Below, one piece after another: positions 22,537 to 34,113 of a stretch of DNA of 64,000 nt (position 1 is its first letter; the number at the start of each line of letters is the position of its first letter). Origin of the DNA: Pegoplata infirma (taxonomy: Eukaryota > Arthropoda > Insecta > Diptera > Anthomyiidae); assembly GCA_963921195.1 (NCBI GenBank), contig OY992538.1:58828852-58892851 (forward strand), written 5' to 3'. Below the pieces are notes generated by a model, which saw only the letters and a program-made list of their open reading frames with translations, made no database searches and had not been told where the DNA came from. The translations under genes were made by a program, and so were the position numbers.

Positions 22537-23694
22537 TAGGGCTTCCAATCGGGATATCCCGATCCCGGAAATCCCGGGATTTTCGGGATTAGGCAAATCC
22601 CGAATCTCGGGATTTCTGATTTTCAATCCCGGGATTTTCGGGATCCCGATTTTTTTTTTTTTTTTTAATATTTTTTATTATTTTGAGATTTTTTTTAAAA
22701 TAATTTGAATAAGATATGAACTTTGTGAAACAAAATAAAAAAAAAATCGACAAAAGTTCCGTCGGGCACCATGTTTTTGTTATAGAAAAAGGTGAAATGT
22801 TTGCGAAATGTAAAGAAATTCTAAAAACTAGTGGTGGTTCGACATAAGGGCTTTTATATTTATTCCTTTTACTCTTACAAGAAGAGTAAAAGTTGTAAAG
22901 TTTTTTTTAATTTTAAGTTTTACTAAAACATTTTTTTAAAGGCGTAAAGGTACCTACAGACGACGCAATATTATGCACAATATTTTTGACGTTTACCCAC
23001 AAATGGCATACATAAAAAACTGTATAAATATTGTACTGAAAAAAATAAGTGCTGATTGTGCATAATATTGAATTGTCTGTAGAGGCCTTAAGTGGGTTTC
23101 GACTCACGCTCAGCCACGCTCACGCAAACAATAATGGAATCAGTCACTTATCGTTTACGCTCACGCGTGAGTCATGCAAACTCTACTCTCGCTAACACAT
23201 TTTTTACCAAAAAAAAACATTCCTAAACAATTTTTTTTTTTGCAAGAAAAAAAAAACAAATAAATTTAAAAAAAAAAATCAAATAAATTTTAAAAAAATA
23301 AAAAAAATAGCAAAAAATTAATCACTTATGCAAAAATTTGAAAATTAATTTATTTTTCAACTCACGCTCACTAAAAGTTGATAACGATGAGCCACGACGA
23401 AAGATAAGAAAGATAACCGAATACGTATATTCTTCACAGTAGGAATCCTGACCTTTTTCACAGCATCAACAAAACTTTGCTAATTTTTACGAACGCGTGA
23501 ATTTGTTAAAGTGACAAAAAATACTACAAATTTTTGAAAATCCCGAAAAATCCCGAAAATTTCCAAAAAATCCCGTGAATCCCGGGATTCAAAATATCCC
23601 GAAAATCCCGGGATCCCGAAATCGGGATCCCGAAAATTTTTCTTCAATCCCGAATCCCGGGATTAAGAAAAACCAATCCCGATTGGAAGCCCTA
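22537..23694. mobile_element. 1.16-kb hAT element, TAGGGCTTCCAATCGGGAT termini
   Basis: TAGGGCTTCCAATCGGGAT and ATCCCGATTGGAAGCCCTA are perfect inverted ends, with a perfect 8-bp duplication TACGGAAC (22529-22536, 23695-23702). Subterminal AATCCCGGGATT repeats occur on both sides. It encloses an AAGGTACCTACAGAC hairpin (about 22946-23090) and a fragment of the GTGAGTCACGC family. Confidence 0.93.
22946..23090. mobile_element. About 145-bp hairpin MITE, AAGGTACCTACAGAC termini
   Basis: AAGGTACCTACAGACGACGC at the left and GTCTGTAGAGGCCTT at the right; GCAATATTATGCACAATATT pairs with its inverse. It is nested in the hAT element 22537-23694. Related copies occur at 24106-24315, 24767-24811 and 25246-25305. 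Confidence 0.7.
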
Positions 23695-24105
23695 TACGGA
23701 ACTTTTCACTTGTAATTTCAATTAGATATAACCAGCATAACACACACACAAGTTTCAATAACAAAGCAAAAAAATATAAAATTATTTTATTTTATTAGAA
23801 AAAAGTTAACACACATGTAAAAATTACAATTAGACTAAACACGCGTGGTGTAATAAAACGTCGTATGTTTTTGTTCTGTTTTCTTTCTCTTATTCGCAAC
23901 GCATAGTTGTATTTAGTTCTAAAAAATCTTATGATATTTTTTAATGAAATTATGAAATCTAATGAAACAAGTTTCATAAAATTTGTTCATAACATGCATG
24001 AAATTTCAATCAGCTTATGAATTCCTTCATTTAAGTAATGAAAACAAAATAATGAATCCGTTTCATTAATATCAGGAAGGTTATTTTTTTCAGTGTAGCA
24101 AAACT

Positions 24106-24811
24106 AAAGGTACCTACAGACGACGCAATATTATGCACAATATTCAATTATATTGATGGTGTGTGGGTAAAGGTACCTACAGACGACGCAATATTATGCA
24201 CAATGTTTTTGACGTTTACCCACAATTGGCATACATAAAAATACTGTGTAAAATATTGAACTGAAAAAAATACATGCAGATTGTGCATAATATTGAATCG
24301 TCTGTAGAGGCCTTAAGATTGACCATTGTACAATCGTCAATATTACCCACACACCAGTGACGGTCCGTGAAGTTGTCACTGGGTGTTCTCTAATTTTTAA
24401 AAACAGCAAATTTAAGTATAAAATTCATGTTTTCCTGGACCTAAAGCGTTCCCGAGATAGATAAAGATCCGATGTTATTAGTTTTGTATATTTTTGAATA
24501 ATATGCATCCCAAATTCTATTTTATTGTCATTTTGTTGCCTCACCACATCGACAATTAACAAAAAGTCTTATTTCGCAAATAAATGGAACACAAAAAAGA
24601 ATTTTGGCTGCGTGTTAACAAAAACTAATAAAGCTGAACCTTGTCTATCACGGGAACGTGTTACATCCAGAAAAGCATATATTATATACATAATTTTGAT
24701 ATTTTAAATAAGTAGAGAACACCAAGTGACAACTTCACGGACCGTCACTGCCACACATCATCAATATAATTGAATATTGTACATAATATTGCGTCGTCTG
24801 TAGATACCTTA
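24106..24811. mobile_element. Foldback element of the AAGGTACCTACAGAC family, interrupted by a hAT MITE
   Basis: Two AAGGTACCTACAGACGACGC starts (about 24112 and 24171) and inverted ends at about 24300-24315 and 24780-24811. The piece CCACACATCATCAATATAA after the hAT insertion pairs with TTATATTGATGGTGTGTGG before it, so the insertion split one arm. Confidence 0.6.
24355..24750. mobile_element. 396-bp hAT MITE, CAGTGACGGTCCGTGAAG termini
   Basis: CAGTGACGGTCCGTGAAGTT and AACTTCACGGACCGTCACTG are perfect inverted ends; flanks CCACACAC (24347-24354) and CCACACAT (24751-24758) match 7/8. Nested in the foldback element above. Confidence 0.9.
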
Positions 24812-24831
24812 ACAGACCCAGCTAACAAACT

Positions 24832-25460
24832 TACACCTTATTCACACTTACAGTTTTAAACCGTTTTTAGCAATTATTTTTAGCATTTTCTGTCAATATA
24901 CTGTAATAGAATAAAGAAAGTGCTAAAAATATTACTGCTAAAAACGATTTAAAACTGTACGTGTGAATAGGGTATTATACCCTATTCACACCTACAGTTT
25001 TAAACCGTTTTTAGCAATAATATACTGTAATAGAATAAAGAAAGTGCTAAAAATATTGCTGCTAAAAACGATTTAAAACTGTACGTGTGAATAGGGTATT
25101 ATACCCTATTCACACTTACAGTTTTAAACCGTTTTTAGCAATTATTTTTAGCATTTTCTGTCAATATACTGTAATAGAATAAAGAAAGTGCTAAAAATAT
25201 TGCTGCTAAAAACGATTTAAAACTGTACGTGTGAATAGACTCTAAAGGTACATACAGACGACGCAATATTATGTACAATATGCAATTATATTGATCGTGT
25301 GTATACACGATATTCACACCCTATTCACACTTACAGTTTTAAACCGTTTTTAGCAATCATTTTTAGCATTTTCTGTCAATATACTGTAATAGAATAAAGA
25401 AAGTGTTAAAAATATTGCTGCTAAAAACGATTTAAAACTGTACGTGTGAATAGGGTATTA
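24832..25460. repeat. Four tandem hairpin units, TACCCTATTCACAC
   Basis: Units near 24835-24973, 24974-25096, 25097-25240 and 25315-25458 each contain CAGTTTTAAACCGTTTTTAG and its inverse around a conserved loop (ATACTGTAATAGAATAAAG). Unit 2 has lost about 17 bp. Between units 3 and 4 lies a fragment of the AAGGTACCTACAGAC family (about 25245-25312). Each unit alone is a foldback MITE; head-to-tail tandem copies are unusual. Confidence 0.8.
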
Positions 25461-25611
25461 AACGAATATAAATAATTAATATTCTTGGAACCTTCGTTTT
25501 TCGGAGTCAAAAAAGATTTAAAAATAAAACATTTTATTTGAGTTTTCAATTTTGTTTTTCAAAAACACTAAATTTTTGGATTCAATATAAAACCATCCGT
25601 TTAGAGTCAAA

Positions 25612-25930
25612 ATGTCTCAGAATCTGAGACTTTTTCTATACGATAAATGTCTCAGAATCTGAGACCTTTTCTGTATGAAAAATGTATCAGAATCTCACAC
25701 TTTTTCTGTACAAAAATGTCCGAGAATTTAAGACTTTTTCTATACGAAAAATGTCTTAGAATCGCAGACTTTTTCTAAATATAAAATGTCTTAGAATCGC
25801 AGACTTTTTCTATATGGAAAATGTGTCAGAATCTAAGACTTTTCTATACGAAAAATGTCTTACAATCTAATAATTTTTGAGACATATGTCTACACGAAAA
25901 ATGTCTCAAAAATAAAATGAATTTTTCGTG
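25612..25930. repeat. Decayed 35-bp satellite, forward orientation
   Basis: About eight diverged units with AATGTCTCAGAATCTGAGAC and TTTTTCTATACGA halves, the same orientation as 15240-17641. Confidence 0.85.
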
Positions 25931-26199
25931 TAAGTGAAAGGTCAGGGGGTAATTATGCATTTCGATTCGAAAATGGAAGCTATTCGAACGACATTTTGGT
26001 TCCAATTTAAGGTACCTAAAATAATTTTTATTCGAGCGAAAATCTTTTGGCATATTACTGTTTATCCTTTTTTTCTAAAAATATACAAAAAAATATTTTT
26101 CTCATAGCGAGTTACATTTTACAAAGGATCAAAATTTTCCGAATTCGAACAGTTTCTTTCTAATCGAATTACACAATTACCCTCCAGGAGTCCTAGGTA
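25931..26199. other. Gene-free stretch
   Basis: AT-rich sequence with a few TTCGAA motifs. Nothing recognisable. Confidence 0.3.
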
Positions 26200-26660
26200 C
26201 GTGTCCAGGGTGCCCTAATGGTTAAAAAAAAATTCATGATCCCCTTTAGATTTTAAGTCGATCTAACGATGTCCGTCCGTTTGTCTGTCCGTCCGTTTGT
26301 CTGTCCGTCCGTTTGTCTGTCCGTCCGTCTGTAGAAAACACGCTAACTTTCGCAAGACTTTACTGAGACTTCTAAAGCTTGGCATATACGTTTGTAATTT
26401 GCCTGGCCAGGTTGGTATTGCATTCCAGAAAAATCGGTCCAGTGGTTCAAAAGTTATAAGCAAAAGAGTGAATTTCGGGAAGGGTTTTTCGCTAATTTAC
26501 GAGCTACAAAACACGCTAACTTTCGAAAAGCAATCCTGAGACTGTTAAAGCTTGACATATGTATTTGTCGTTTCCCAGGTCTACTTGGTATTAAATTTCA
26601 GCAAAAAAGTGATTTAAAAGTTATAAGCAAAACCCTAAAATTCAGATTGGTTTCACTTTA
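26200..26660. repeat. Dispersed fly repeat with GTCCGTCCGTTT tract
   Basis: A 12-bp tandem tract (TGTCCGTCCGTT, about 26272-26330) is followed by two rough copies of a block containing ACGCTAACTTTCG, AAGCTTGGCATAT and AAAAGTTATAAGC. Related blocks occur at 47520-47830 and, inverted, at 50180-50370. It is common fly dispersed DNA of unclear class; no frame is intact. Confidence 0.6.
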
Positions 26661-27230
26661 AATTCTCGTGTTGAAAAACATTTATAAAAGCATTGGTATG
26701 TTAGCAATGCTTTTAAAACTTATTTACCAATGGTAAGTCAAAAAATATTTTTGTCAAAAATCTTTTTCTCACTCAAAAATATTTTTACAATGAAAAAATA
26801 TAATATTACACTCGAAAAAAATTTTACACTCAAAAAAAAAAAAAAATTTACACTCAAAAAAAAAAAAAAAATTTACACTCAAAACAAAAATTGAATTTTA
26901 GTTTTTTACAAAAATGATTAATAAAAACTTTTTACTGAAAATAAAATATTTCTAATCAAAATTGTTAATTTTTTTACGTTAGAAAATTTTTCTATCACTG
27001 AAAAAGGGCATAACTTCTTTACTTGTTTTTTTATCACAACGGACCTCAGAGTCTATGTGTGCTGACGTACAACCTAACCATTTTTCTTGTTAATATTAAA
27101 ATTTTTTGGAAGAATATTCCATAATTTTATTTTGTTTAATAAAAAAATTATAACGAGATTTTTTGTTTGTTTTAGAGATAATTGCTGTGTTTTTCAATAA
27201 GTGGATTTATTTTCGGATTAATCTTATTTA
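26661..27230. other. Low-complexity stretch, outer arm of a foldback
   Basis: ACACTCAAAA plus long A-runs at 26800-26890. The end (about 27185-27230: AATAAGTGGATTTATTTTC) is inverted at about 30960-31000, so the hAT nest 27231-30635 sits inside an older inverted repeat. Confidence 0.45.
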
Positions 27231-27451
27231 TAGTGTATTCAAAAAACCGGACAATTTTAAAAACCGGTTTTCGGTTTATTCGAAAAAGCTAATTTTCGAA
27301 AAACCGGTTTCCGGTTTCGGTTTTAGCAAAAAAACCGGTTAAACCGGTTTTTCGGTTTTATTCTTCAGGTTAAAAATAAAGTAAACTAAACAATATTTTT
27401 ACAAAAAAGTCATAGCCCAATAAACGCAAAATCGATAGTATCATCTGTATG

Positions 27452-28774
27452 CAGTGTTGCCATATATCAAGATTTCCCTTTTTTTGCAAGTTTTTTGAGG
27501 TGCTACAAAGATTTCAAGATTTTTTCTAAAAAAATAAGTTTTTTGGAAAATAATAAAGTTTTTTCAAGTTTTTCTTGATTAGTTAAAAAATACAAAAAGC
27601 ATCATTTTTTTTTGTAAATACCCGAAATATTGGTCGTAGACCAAGCTTTTAGTATACCGACCGATTCAGAATCACTATCTGATTTGACTTAGCGTGTCCG
27701 TCCTTCAGTCTATGTAAACGGTTACAATTAAATACGTCTTAATTCTATGAATATTTCGATTACAATTTTGTTTTTAGCTTGGTAACCTTATTAAATTCAT
27801 TTAAAATCAAAACACTCTTTGACTTGGTCGCCATATGAAAATTCCACACGATATTCACTTAAATCTGTAAGTTGCCAACATAGAATAATTTTTCTCTTAA
27901 ATTGTTGCACTAATAAAAGATTTTACCACATATAGATACAATCCGTCATATATTGTCGAGCATGCACCGGTGTTTGATATTTGCTTACTGTGTACAATTT
28001 TCTGAGCCTTCATAAGTTATGACTCTTTCAAGGCTCCAAAAAATTAATAGAACGCTCGACATTTGGATTCCTGAAATATTCATGTTTGACTCTTAGTTCT
28101 GGATATTTTTAATATCCAGAATAATTTTAATAATTTTTTTTGGCACAAAAGACCCATAAGGGTCGCAGTGCCGGCCGTTAGGGCTAGATCACCCCTTGAA
28201 TAATAAAATAGTTCTGGATATGTAAAAAATTCAAAACATGTTTTTTTTTGAACATTCATAAAAGAGTCAGGAAAGAATACGAACATATATTTTTCAGAAT
28301 CTTTTATGAGTCATATAAGGCCCCTGTAGGTTAGTTGGTAGCATGCTAGCCTATGAAACAGGGGGTCGTGGGTTCGATTCCCACTAAACCCTTGGTCGAT
28401 TTCGATACAACGAGACGGCGGCCATTGTAACCAGTTCTCGGTTAGGTTTAATTAATTATTAAAAATGATTTGTAATTAAATTGCGGAAACTAAATAAAAA
28501 CTGATCGTTGGATTAAAATTATTATTATGATATTATAAGAGCGCTAAGAAAAAGGAATTATGTTTTCTGAACGTCTAAGAACGCTTGGTTGTTTTTTTTA
28601 TTATTTTTTTTACACTTGATATAAAAAATGAATTGAAAATACATAATGAAAATACATAATGTATTATTTTTTAATTTTTTCAATACTTTTGTAAAAAAAA
28701 AGATTTTTTCACAAAAAAAAAAGATTTTTTTTCAGAAATAAAAAGTTTTTAAAAAAAAATATATGGCAACACTG
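27452..28774. mobile_element. 1.32-kb hAT element, CAGTGTTGCCATATAT termini, carrying a tRNA-like unit
   Basis: CAGTGTTGCCATATAT and ATATATGGCAACACTG are perfect 16-bp inverted ends with a perfect 8-bp duplication TCTGTATG (27444-27451, 28775-28782). A tRNA-like sequence lies inside at 28320-28391. The right terminus and flank are duplicated again at 29058 by a tandem duplication. Confidence 0.93.
28320..28391 (+). ncRNA. tRNA-like sequence inside a hAT element
   Basis: A box TAGGTTAGTTGG at 28327 and a perfect B box GGTTCGATTCC at 28371, spaced 44 nt as in tRNA genes. The T arm GTGGG/CCCAC is perfect. The anticodon arm can form CCT/AGG around ATGAAAC, which would read GAA. The acceptor stem does not close, so this is a tRNA-derived or pseudo-tRNA unit, not a functional tRNA gene. 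Confidence 0.6.
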
Positions 28775-29351
28775 TCTGTATGACACCGTTTACGATATCA
28801 CATTTAATAAAATTTTGATACCATTCCAAAGTTTTAGTGATTTTACTGTTGCCCAATTTCGCTGGAAACTTCGACAGCGAAAATGATTTCGTAATTTCCT
28901 ACCGAAACGATAGAAATAGCGATGGTATTTCAATAAAACTTGAAATAAGGCAGTATTACTATCGTTATGACAGGATTTTTGGTAGCGAAAACGATATCAT
29001 GTTTTCATGGTACACTTTATAATGAAAAACTACTGTTTTTTTATAATATGTGTAAAAATATATGGCAACACTGTCTGTATGACACCGTTTACGATATCAC
29101 ATTTAATAAAATTTTGATACCATTCCAAAGTTTTAGTGATTTTACTGTTGCCCAATTTCGCTGGAAACTTCGACAGCGAAAATGATTTCGTAATTTCCTA
29201 CCGAAACGATAGAAATAGCGATGGTATTTCAATAAAACTTGAAATAAGGCAGTATTACTATCGTTATGACAGGATTTTTGGTAGCGAAAACGATATCATG
29301 TTTTCATGGTACACTTTATAATGAAAAACTACTGTTTTTTTATAATATGTG
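28755..29351. repeat. Near-perfect 298-bp direct tandem duplication
   Basis: 28755-29052 and 29054-29351 appear identical, offset 299. The unit begins in the right terminus of the hAT element (TATATGGCAACACTG) and runs into host DNA. An incidental 61-codon frame is repeated exactly in both copies. Either very recent or an assembly artefact. Confidence 0.93.
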
Positions 29352-29692
29352 ACTTTTAGGTAATATTGCTTCGATATTTCAACGATATTGTTTGGATTAT
29401 TGGAAGTAACAAATAAATTTAAATCCTTTGCAATTGAGAGATGAAATCCGTAGAGATTTTATTTCAAAATTTGTTTTTATTGAATTGTTTAAAGAGTACA
29501 ATTACTAATAAATTCAGGCATCTGTCCTAACATATTCATTTGTGCTGATTTAGCCAATTCCGATTTCAACAATTTCAAAAAGTTACTTAAAAAAAAAATG
29601 GTTTACCATAGCACTCCAAGGTGCCAAATTTAAAAAAATAGATATTGATTTCAATATTAAAGGAAGAGATGGACATCCGGAACTCGGTGATA

Positions 29693-30375
29693 CCCAGTTG
29701 GAAAATGTGTCACTGAGGAAATTTCCTCAGTGATTCCTTGAGGAAATGTCTTCAGGTTCTGACAAATCATAGGTAATCTTTGATGACATGTCCTAACATT
29801 GTCAGCACTGAATGTTTGATTTAAGATAGTGGACAATTCCCCTGGACAATTCCCCTAAGAATTTCAAATCTGGGCAACACTTCAATTTCCAAGAAAAAGA
29901 TGGCAATATTATCAATTTATTTAAAATAAAATCAAAATCTAACAAGTAGAATAAAAGTAATAAATAGACAAACAATTTTCAAAATAAAGTTTGGAACAAG
30001 TAGTTAGGTGTGGGACTAATAAACTGGAGGTTCCAGGTTCAAATCCAGTTGGGACTAAAAAAGGCAAAAAGTGTTTTCTAAATATGAGACAGATAATTTA
30101 TAAAGGAAAATGGATAAAAGTAAAAAATAAAGAAAATACGAAATTTTTTTGTATTTTCGCATGACCTACGTCAGACATTTCCTCAAAGAAGTCTTAGGTG
30201 ACATGTCCCCAGAAGGTCAGCCCTGACCACTGCTGACTTTGACTGAGGACATTTTGAAAATTTGTATGAAACTGTCCTCAACCCAGTACATAGAGATGTC
30301 TTGTGTATGTCAGCAGTGACTCTGACATGTCACCGCTCCGTCACTGAGGATGGCTCGAGGACGTTGCCAACTGGG
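29693..30375. mobile_element. 683-bp TA-flanked MITE, CCCAGTTGG termini
   Basis: CCCAGTTGG and CCAACTGGG are inverted ends with TA at 29691-29692 and 30376-30377. The subterminal text differs between the arms but both are rich in CACTGAGGA/TCCTCAGTGA motifs. A weak tRNA-like unit lies at 29994-30056. No transposase. Confidence 0.82.
29994..30056 (+). ncRNA. Weak tRNA-like sequence inside a MITE
   Basis: Perfect B box GGTTCAAATCC at 30036-30046. A box-like TAGTTAGGTGTGG starts at 30001, only 35 nt away rather than about 44, and the stems are poor. The weakest of the four cases. Confidence 0.35.
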
Positions 30376-30643
30376 TATATTGATATTGACATACCAACAT
30401 ATCGACAAACTGATTATGGTAGTACCGCTAAGTTATGTTAGTGTTTCTAAAAAACTGTGTAAAGTCAATACATACTTTAACCCATTATATTATAACTTTT
30501 TATAAAAACCGGTTAACCGACACAGAAAAACCGGTTTCTCGAATATTCGAAATTCAAAATTATTCGAAACCGGTCGAGTTTCTAAAAATTAAAAAACCGG
30601 TTAACCGGTTTTCGGTTTCGGTTTTGAATACTCTACTTATTTA

Positions 30644-32312
30644 GTTAAAAATAAATATTTTAACATGCCAAAAAAAAAATTGTAATATTTTTTTCCGTTA
30701 TCTACGATAAATTAGCAATTATAATCCGAAAAAATAATAAAAAATTTTAAAAATTAAAAAAGATATATATAAATCAAAATTAATCCAAATAAATTTTTGG
30801 GATTTAATAAGACGATTTTGGATTAATTTTGATTTATTTATATTTTTTTTAATTTTCCAAAGATTTTTGTTATTTTTTCGGATTATAATTGCTAATTTAG
30901 CGTAGATTTTGGAAAAAAATATTCCAAATTTGTTTTGATATGTTAAAATATTTTTTTTTTTAACAAAATAAGATTAATCAGAAAATAAATCCACTTATTG
31001 CAAATCACAGCAAATATTTCAGAATGCTAGAGATGACATATTTTTCTATCGAGAATCGAGATATCTCTTTCGTGTAAATGCACCTTTACGAAAACAAGCA
31101 GTTATTTAATTTTTTTTTATACCACACATCTACAAAAAAACATACAATTTTGTTTTTATTGATTTTAATTGTATTTATTAAATATTTATTTTATTTATAT
31201 AAAAAAAAAATATTCCTTAATTTGTAAAAAACTTATAAAATAATTAAGTAAATTTTCGGGGGCATTTAAAGAATAATTCAAATTATAGATTAACATGTAT
31301 TTTAAATTAAAATTAAAATTTAAATAATATATACAATATTTACTTAAATGCAAATAAAAAAATTACATAAATATTTTTTTTTATGTTTTTAATAATTTTC
31401 CAAAGTAATGGGAAACATTGTTTAAAAACTGTTTTTTTCAAGTTATAAAATTCTTACAAAACTGATGTATGGAATTTTAAAATATAAAATATTATTATAT
31501 AATTTGTTTTTAATTATAATAATCTAATCAACCACATATAAAATACACAAAAAATTATAAACAATCACAGGAAATGCAGCAAGGTGTTTTTCTATTTTTA
31601 TTTTTTATATATCTAGTGTATTCAAAATTATTCAATATCTACTGATTTAAAATAATAAATATAAAAAAAAAAATCTTAAAGAAACTAAAATAGCCGTTGA
31701 TGGAGGTTAATATTATAAAATCTTGTTTCTTAAATTTTATAAATGATTTTTTAAATTTTTTTATAAAATGAAAAGATTTTCCACTTAAAATGACTTGTAA
31801 AAATCATTTGATTGGAGAAAATTTCATTCCGGGGGTTTTTTTTAAATAATTTTAAAACCAATAATAGGGATATTTTACAATAAAAGTTTTAATTTTTCGA
31901 TTGTGAAACATCAATTTTTAAGTAAATCAGCCTTAAATTTAAATTGAAACTTAATATTTGTTAATTACTTATTTTAATTTTTTTTGAAAATTATCTGAAA
32001 ATAATGTAGTCTTAGGAATGAAAATGAATTAAAGGAAGTATAAATTGAAAATAATTTATAAAATTATTATAATATACATAGAAAAAAACGTCATATAACC
32101 AAGTTTTTGTGTAAAATACAACTGACGAAGTGTTTTTGTATAAATTTGCCAAGTTTTTAGAGCAAAAAACTTGGTAAAAAATCATTTAAATATCTGTTTT
32201 TTTACACAAAAAACTTGGCTAAATAGCTTTAGTGTTTTTTTAATTACCGATTTAAAAGTTTTGAAATTAAAGTAGACAAATCTAAGAATATTTCTAAACA
32301 AAAAATGTCTTA
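30644..32312. other. AT-rich gene-free stretch
   Basis: Very AT-rich, with an inverted AATTTTGATTTATTTATAT pair near 30760-30850 and a hairpin around TTTTTAGAGCAAAAAACTTGG at about 32097-32225, which resembles the core of the 11121-11303 insertion. No gene recognised. Confidence 0.4.
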
Positions 32313-32504
32313 GTCCAAATTCAGACAGGGCAATTTTAATTGCCGCAATTCTGGTTTTATAGTGTATCGGAGAGAGAGGGAAAAATCTTATCTCTCTCTC
32401 TGATACACTAAAAAATCAGAGAGAGGGAAGAATCTTATCTCTCTCTCTGATACACTAAAAAATCAGAATTGCCGCAATTAAAATTGCCCAATGTAAATTC
32501 GGTC
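32313..32504. mobile_element. 192-bp Harbinger-type hairpin MITE, second copy
   Basis: Inverted copy of 14130-14274. TTA lies at 32310-32312 and 32505-32507. It has an extra internal duplication of the CTCTCTCTCTGATACACTAA block, making it 47 bp longer. Confidence 0.8.
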
Positions 32505-33147
32505 TTAGGTTCTTAGTATTTCTCTTTATAGATTTTAAATGTTTTATATGAAAAATTCTCAGATTTTGAAAATTTTCTGTAGAAAATTTTTTTAAGTTGT
32601 TTTCTTTAGGAGGACTGTCTTAAAATTTGATAGTTTGAAGTTGTAACAGAATCTGGGATTTTAACCAATATTTTTTTCAAATTATGTGTATTATCGCAAC
32701 ACTGTTTAAATAAACTTAAAAAAAAACCAAAAAAATTGTTGCCTACTTTAAGGGTGAATAAAAATAAAACGAAATAAGTCGTTATTACATTCAACAGTGA
32801 AACAAAATAGGGATTTTGCGGCATGCTGTAAAACCATCCTAGATTTGGGTGGCCATTTTTCTTCAGCTTTTGAATTTCTCAAGTGTCCGAGCAAATTTTT
32901 ATTTTTTTAGAACTTAAAATTATGTATTACAAATTTGAGGCCCATCGGATTAAATAAATCCGTGGCGCCCGGTGATCAAAGTTTTGGATTTTTGAAAATT
33001 TTTTAGTATGTCTTTCCGAACATCACATTTATTTTTTTTGATGCACTGCACCCCCTCTTCAAGCAAAGTTAGGTTGTGTTAAAATTGTGACATTTCATTC
33101 CCCTTTATTTTTAACTTTAAAAATCGTTAACACTAGCTGATCCTAGC
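32505..33147. other. Gene-free stretch bordering the hAT nest
   Basis: Contains TGATCAAAGTTTTGGATTTTT at about 32977, a motif repeated with changes at 35705-35730, 36080-36100 and 36265-36285. ATCGTTAACACTAGCTGATC at about 33123-33142 is inverted near 35410-35445, so the elements between sit inside an older inverted repeat. Confidence 0.4.
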
Positions 33148-33466
33148 CAGAGCTTCGAAGAATGAAATCCTTTTCGAATGAATTTAAAAAAAAAACCCAT
33201 CTAATTTTTATAGTCAGTGAGTGCATTCGATTTCATAAATCAACATTGAATGCAGTCCTTGGAATTCATTCGATTGAATGAACAAAAATTAATGCATTCG
33301 ATTTCTTGTTCATTCGATTTAGAAAAATCGAATGCATTCGATTTTTTATCATTCCACTGCGAAGGCAATCTATTTTTTAAATATATAGACCAAAACGGAG
33401 CCAAATTTTGGTCCATAGTATCGCCTACTCTCTTTACATACGATGACCCTAATGGGCTCTAATTTT

Positions 33467-33984
33467 CACTTAAAAAATTATGACGGTAGATTCCACTACA
33501 AAAGACAGTTAAAACTACTACATTTGCTGTTGTTTTGGCGTCCACTACATTTTACGGTAAAATCAACCAAAAATTGTTGTTGTTTTTAACTATCAATTAA
33601 CAACTACAAAAAACGGTAAAAACTACTTAAAATTACAGTTATTTTTACTGTATATCGAATTATCTGAATTTTCTCCTAAACTTAAAAAACGGTTAAATTA
33701 TTTGGAAATAATTTCTGCTGCATCTGACACTTCCAAATCGTTCAACACATCCGTTTTTCTAAAAATTTCTAGAAAATTAAAGTTTTTTATAGACTAAAAA
33801 CAACTACATAAAACAACTGTTACTACAATGTAGTAATTTTTTGTATTCATTTTTTAAAACGACTACAAAAAACAGTTGTTTGAGATTTTTCACCCAAAAA
33901 CAACTGAAGTTGTAGTTGAAAACAACAACTACTACTTACTACACAAATGACCAGCATGTAGTAACTGCAATAATTTTCTAAGTG
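33467..33984. mobile_element. 518-bp MITE, CACTTARAAAATTA termini
   Basis: CACTTAAAAAATTA at the left and TAATTTTCTAAGTG at the right (13/14 inverted). The empty site is read from 4190-4210 (inverted: CTCTTATTTTGCATCC). The duplicated bases look like TT. Interior AACAACTACTAC-like motifs. A diverged copy lies at 43975-44714. Confidence 0.85.
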
Positions 33985-34113
33985 TTGAATCCAAAAAAAT
34001 TGGTGTTCCCGAAAATTTTAAAAATGCACATATTAACTGCCTATACGACAAAAAAATGTGAAGAGTGTTAGCGATACTATGGACAAAAAATTGGCTCCAT
34101 TTTGCTCTGTCTT

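Larger units (their letters stand above)
27231..30635. mobile_element. 3.4-kb hAT-like element, AACCGGTTTTCGG-rich, with nested insertions
   Basis: TAGTGTATTCAAAAAACCGG at the left and GGTTTTGAATACTCTA at the right, with a perfect 8-bp duplication CTTATTTA (27223-27230, 30636-30643). Without nested DNA (27452-28774, the tandem duplicate and 29693-30375) it would be about 1.1 kb. Confidence 0.88.

Noticed and set aside
28320..28391. Genuine tRNA-Phe gene
   Set aside because: The T arm and boxes are good, but the acceptor stem does not pair and it lies inside a transposon, so it is called tRNA-like only.
28837..29321. Two identical 61-codon frames
   Set aside because: Incidental frames repeated by the 299-bp tandem duplication, AT-rich and without motif.
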